Source of the DNA: SVTX01 sp045658225
Lineage (GTDB): Bacteria > Bacillota > Clostridia > Oscillospirales > CAG-272
DNA length: 5,869 nt
Direction of reading: 5' to 3'
Assembly (NCBI GenBank): GCA_045658225.1
Contig: JAZOUO010000049.1
Span: forward strand, 1 to 5,869
Part shown: piece by piece, positions 4,672 to 5,869 of the stretch
Layout: every line of letters starts with the position of its first letter
How positions within the stretch are numbered: the first letter of the stretch is position 1
Made by a program: the position numbers and the translations under genes
Notes under the pieces: generated by a model
Told to the model about the DNA's origin: nothing
Database searches by the model: none
What the model saw: only the letters and a program-made list of their open reading frames with translations

Positions 4672-5571
4672 ATGACCGATACAAACTTGACTCTTCCCTG
4701 CGATACGGGTGAAAAAAATAAAATTATTGGCGGTATGCTGTACCTTGTCGCAACTCCCGTCGGAAATCTATCTGACCTTTCGGAGCGCGCGAAAAAGGTG
4801 CTTTCCGAGGTGGACTTTATCGCCGCCGAGGACACGAGAAACACTATGCGCCTCTTGCAGTATCTCGGCATACAAAAGCCTATGGTGTCCTACTTTGAGC
4901 ATAATAAAAAATCCCACGGTCAGCTTATCTGTGATAGACTCATCGCAGGTGAGTCCTGCGCGCTTGTGACCGACGCGGGCACGCCTGCTATCTCAGACCC
5001 CGGCGAAGACATAGTTGCACTCTGTGCGGAGAAAAACATCCCCGTGACGAGTATTCCAGGCGCGTGCGCGGCAATCCTCTCGCTGACTCTTTCGGGTCTG
5101 CCGACGGGCAGATTCTGCTTTGAGGGATTTTTGCCCATGGACAAAAAGGAACGTCGTCAGAGGCTTGAAAAGCTCGCATACGAGGACAGAACAATGATAT
5201 TCCACGAAGCACCGCACAAGCTGATAAGCACGCTTGAGGATATGCAAAAGGCGTTTGGCGGCGAGCGCAGAATTTCTCTGTGCCGTGAGCTTACAAAGCT
5301 CAACGAGGAGATAATGAGAACAACTCTGTCAGGCGCGCTCGAATATTATTCAGAAAAAGCTCCGCGCGGCGAATACGTCTTGGTGCTCGAGGGCTGTCCT
5401 GAGGGTGTCGTCCGTCCTGATGAGTTAAATTTGACTGCTCTTTCGGTGGAGGAACACGTACAACACTACATAAATCAGGGGCTTTCAAAAAACGAGGCAA
5501 TAAAGAAAACCGCGCGTGACCGCGGCGTTCATAAGAACGAGATATATCAGGTGGTCGCAGTAAAGGAATAA
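4672..5571 (+). CDS. rsmI: 16S rRNA (cytidine(1402)-2'-O)-methyltransferase RsmI
   Basis: A 299-residue protein with the complete RsmI pattern. RsmI transfers a methyl group from S-adenosylmethionine to the ribose 2'-OH of C1402 in the decoding centre of 16S rRNA, which supports decoding fidelity. Visible motifs are LYLVATPVGNLSDLS (23-37), AAEDTRNTMRLLQYLGI (51-67), YFEHNKKSHG (74-83), the cofactor-site run VTDAGTPAISDPG (99-111), SIPGACA (127-133), GLPTGRFCFEGFLP (142-155), MIFHEAPHKL and CRELTKLNEE, and GEYVLVLEG. A C-terminal helical domain (about 258-299, LSKNEAIKKTARDRGVHKNE) is typical of the family. The roughly 20 residues before M22 are a low-complexity extension relative to the usual start; the position of the ribosome binding site supports including them. 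A strong terminator follows at once, so it is the last gene of its transcript. It is divergent from the amidase. Confidence 0.96.
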   Translation: MTDTNLTLPCDTGEKNKIIGGMLYLVATPVGNLSDLSERAKKVLSEVDFIAAEDTRNTMRLLQYLGIQKPMVSYFEHNKKSHGQLICDRLIAGESCALVTDAGTPAISDPGEDIVALCAEKNIPVTSIPGACAAILSLTLSGLPTGRFCFEGFLPMDKKERRQRLEKLAYEDRTMIFHEAPHKLISTLEDMQKAFGGERRISLCRELTKLNEEIMRTTLSGALEYYSEKAPRGEYVLVLEGCPEGVVRPDELNLTALSVEEHVQHYINQGLSKNEAIKKTARDRGVHKNEIYQVVAVKE

Positions 5572-5578
5572 TTGAAGT

Positions 5579-5615
5579 AAAACGGCAGGGTTGGCGCATA
5601 AAACCTGCCGTTTTT
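5579..5615 (+). terminator. Rho-independent terminator after rsmI
   Basis: AAAACGGCAGG (5579-5589) pairs perfectly with CCTGCCGTTTT (5604-5614), and TTTTT runs from 5611 to 5615. The loop is 14 bases. The stem starts 8 bases after the rsmI stop codon and separates rsmI from the tRNA operon promoter. Confidence 0.93.
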
Positions 5616-5639
5616 CCTTATTTTTCAAGGGTTTTGACG

Positions 5640-5704
5640 CATAAAAATATTTTTTGAAATTTTTGAAAAAAAGTGTTGACAAACAAAGGTGTTTATGATA
5701 TAAT
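5640..5704 (+). promoter_or_regulatory. Strong sigma-A promoter of a tRNA operon, with AT-rich upstream element
   Basis: Perfect TTGACA (5676-5681), a 17-base spacer, and perfect TATAAT (5699-5704) preceded by TG to give an extended -10 (TGATATAAT). Upstream, 5640-5672 consists of repeated A and T tracts (TTTTTTGAAA, TTTTTGAAAAAAA) resembling the UP elements found at stable-RNA promoters. The expected start point near 5711 leaves a leader of about 24 bases before tRNA-Thr. Confidence 0.92.
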
Positions 5705-5734
5705 ACTACTGTTGCGAACGCGACAAGCAAAAAT

Positions 5735-5809
5735 GCTGGTGTGGCTCAATGGCAGAGCAGCTGATTTGTAATCAGCAGGTTGATGGTTCGACTCCGTTCA
5801 CCAGCTCCA
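5735..5809 (+). tRNA. tRNA-Thr (anticodon UGU)
   Basis: A 75-base cloverleaf. The acceptor is GCTGGTG/CACCAGC, the D-stem GCTC/GAGC, the anticodon stem GCTGA/TCAGC with loop TTTGTAA (anticodon TGT), the variable region AGGTT, and the T-stem GATGG/CCGTT (two G-U pairs) with loop TTCGACT. The discriminator is T and the CCA is encoded. It reads ACA and probably other threonine codons by wobble. It is the first tRNA of an operon and tRNA-Tyr follows after four T bases. Confidence 0.96.
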
Positions 5810-5813
5810 TTTT

Positions 5814-5869
5814 GGGGGATTTCCCGAGCGGCCAAAGGGGGCAGACTGTAAATCTGTTGTCACTGACTT
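5814..5869 (+). tRNA. tRNA-Tyr (anticodon GUA), cut by the window edge
   Basis: The 5' part of a class II tRNA. It has acceptor strand GGGGGAT, the short D-arm CCC...GGG with the typical GAGCGGCCAAA loop, and anticodon stem GCAGA/TCTGT with loop CTGTAAA (anticodon GTA). It then enters the long variable arm typical of bacterial tRNA-Tyr. The rest lies outside the window. It is co-transcribed with tRNA-Thr. Confidence 0.9.

Noticed and set aside
4586..4684. N-terminal extension of the amidase upstream of 4585
   Set aside because: It crosses the amidase ribosome binding site and the rsmI start, and does not look like a signal peptide.

Overview
The window looks like chromosomal housekeeping DNA from a low-to-moderate-GC Firmicute, most likely a gut-type member of class Clostridia. 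The evidence is an NAD-dependent DNA ligase, strong AGGAGG-type ribosome binding sites, sigma-A promoters with near-consensus boxes, CCA-encoded tRNAs, and the C-terminus of an Lhr-like helicase of a kind I associate with Clostridia. The class-level placement is inference. Nothing here fixes a genus.

Layout, left to right. (1) 2-667, plus strand: the last 221 residues of a large DEAD/DEAH-box helicase that enters from outside the window. (2) 698-982, minus: a 94-residue protein that is only an OmpR/PhoB-type winged-helix DNA-binding domain, with no receiver. A two-part inverted repeat spans the junction with the helicase. (3) 1008-1163: three back-to-back palindromes filling the space between that gene and tRNA-Lys(UUU) (1150-1225, minus), which has its own consensus promoter. 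(4) 1342-1866, minus: a HemG-like flavodoxin-fold protein. It is divergent from (5) ligA at 2015-4018, plus, and each gene has its own extended -10 promoter in the shared spacer. (6) 4019-4585, minus: a short zinc amidase of the Amidase_3 family whose stop codon touches the ligA stop codon. (7) 4672-5571, plus: rsmI, 16S rRNA C1402 2'-O-methyltransferase, followed by a clear intrinsic terminator. (8) A strong promoter, then a tRNA operon: tRNA-Thr(UGU) and the start of tRNA-Tyr(GUA), cut by the window edge.

The genes do not form one pathway. They cover DNA repair and replication (helicase, ligase), translation (three tRNAs, rsmI), redox (flavodoxin) and wall hydrolysis (amidase). Most are single-gene transcription units, divergent or convergent with their neighbours.

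The most unusual signal is the palindrome tract next to tRNA-Lys. Pieces of the tRNA 3' end reappear there first inverted and then direct, with a hairpin at every change of direction. This is a zigzag pattern that suggests repeated template switching or an eroded tRNA-targeted element. I saw no complete mobile element, CRISPR array or defence system.
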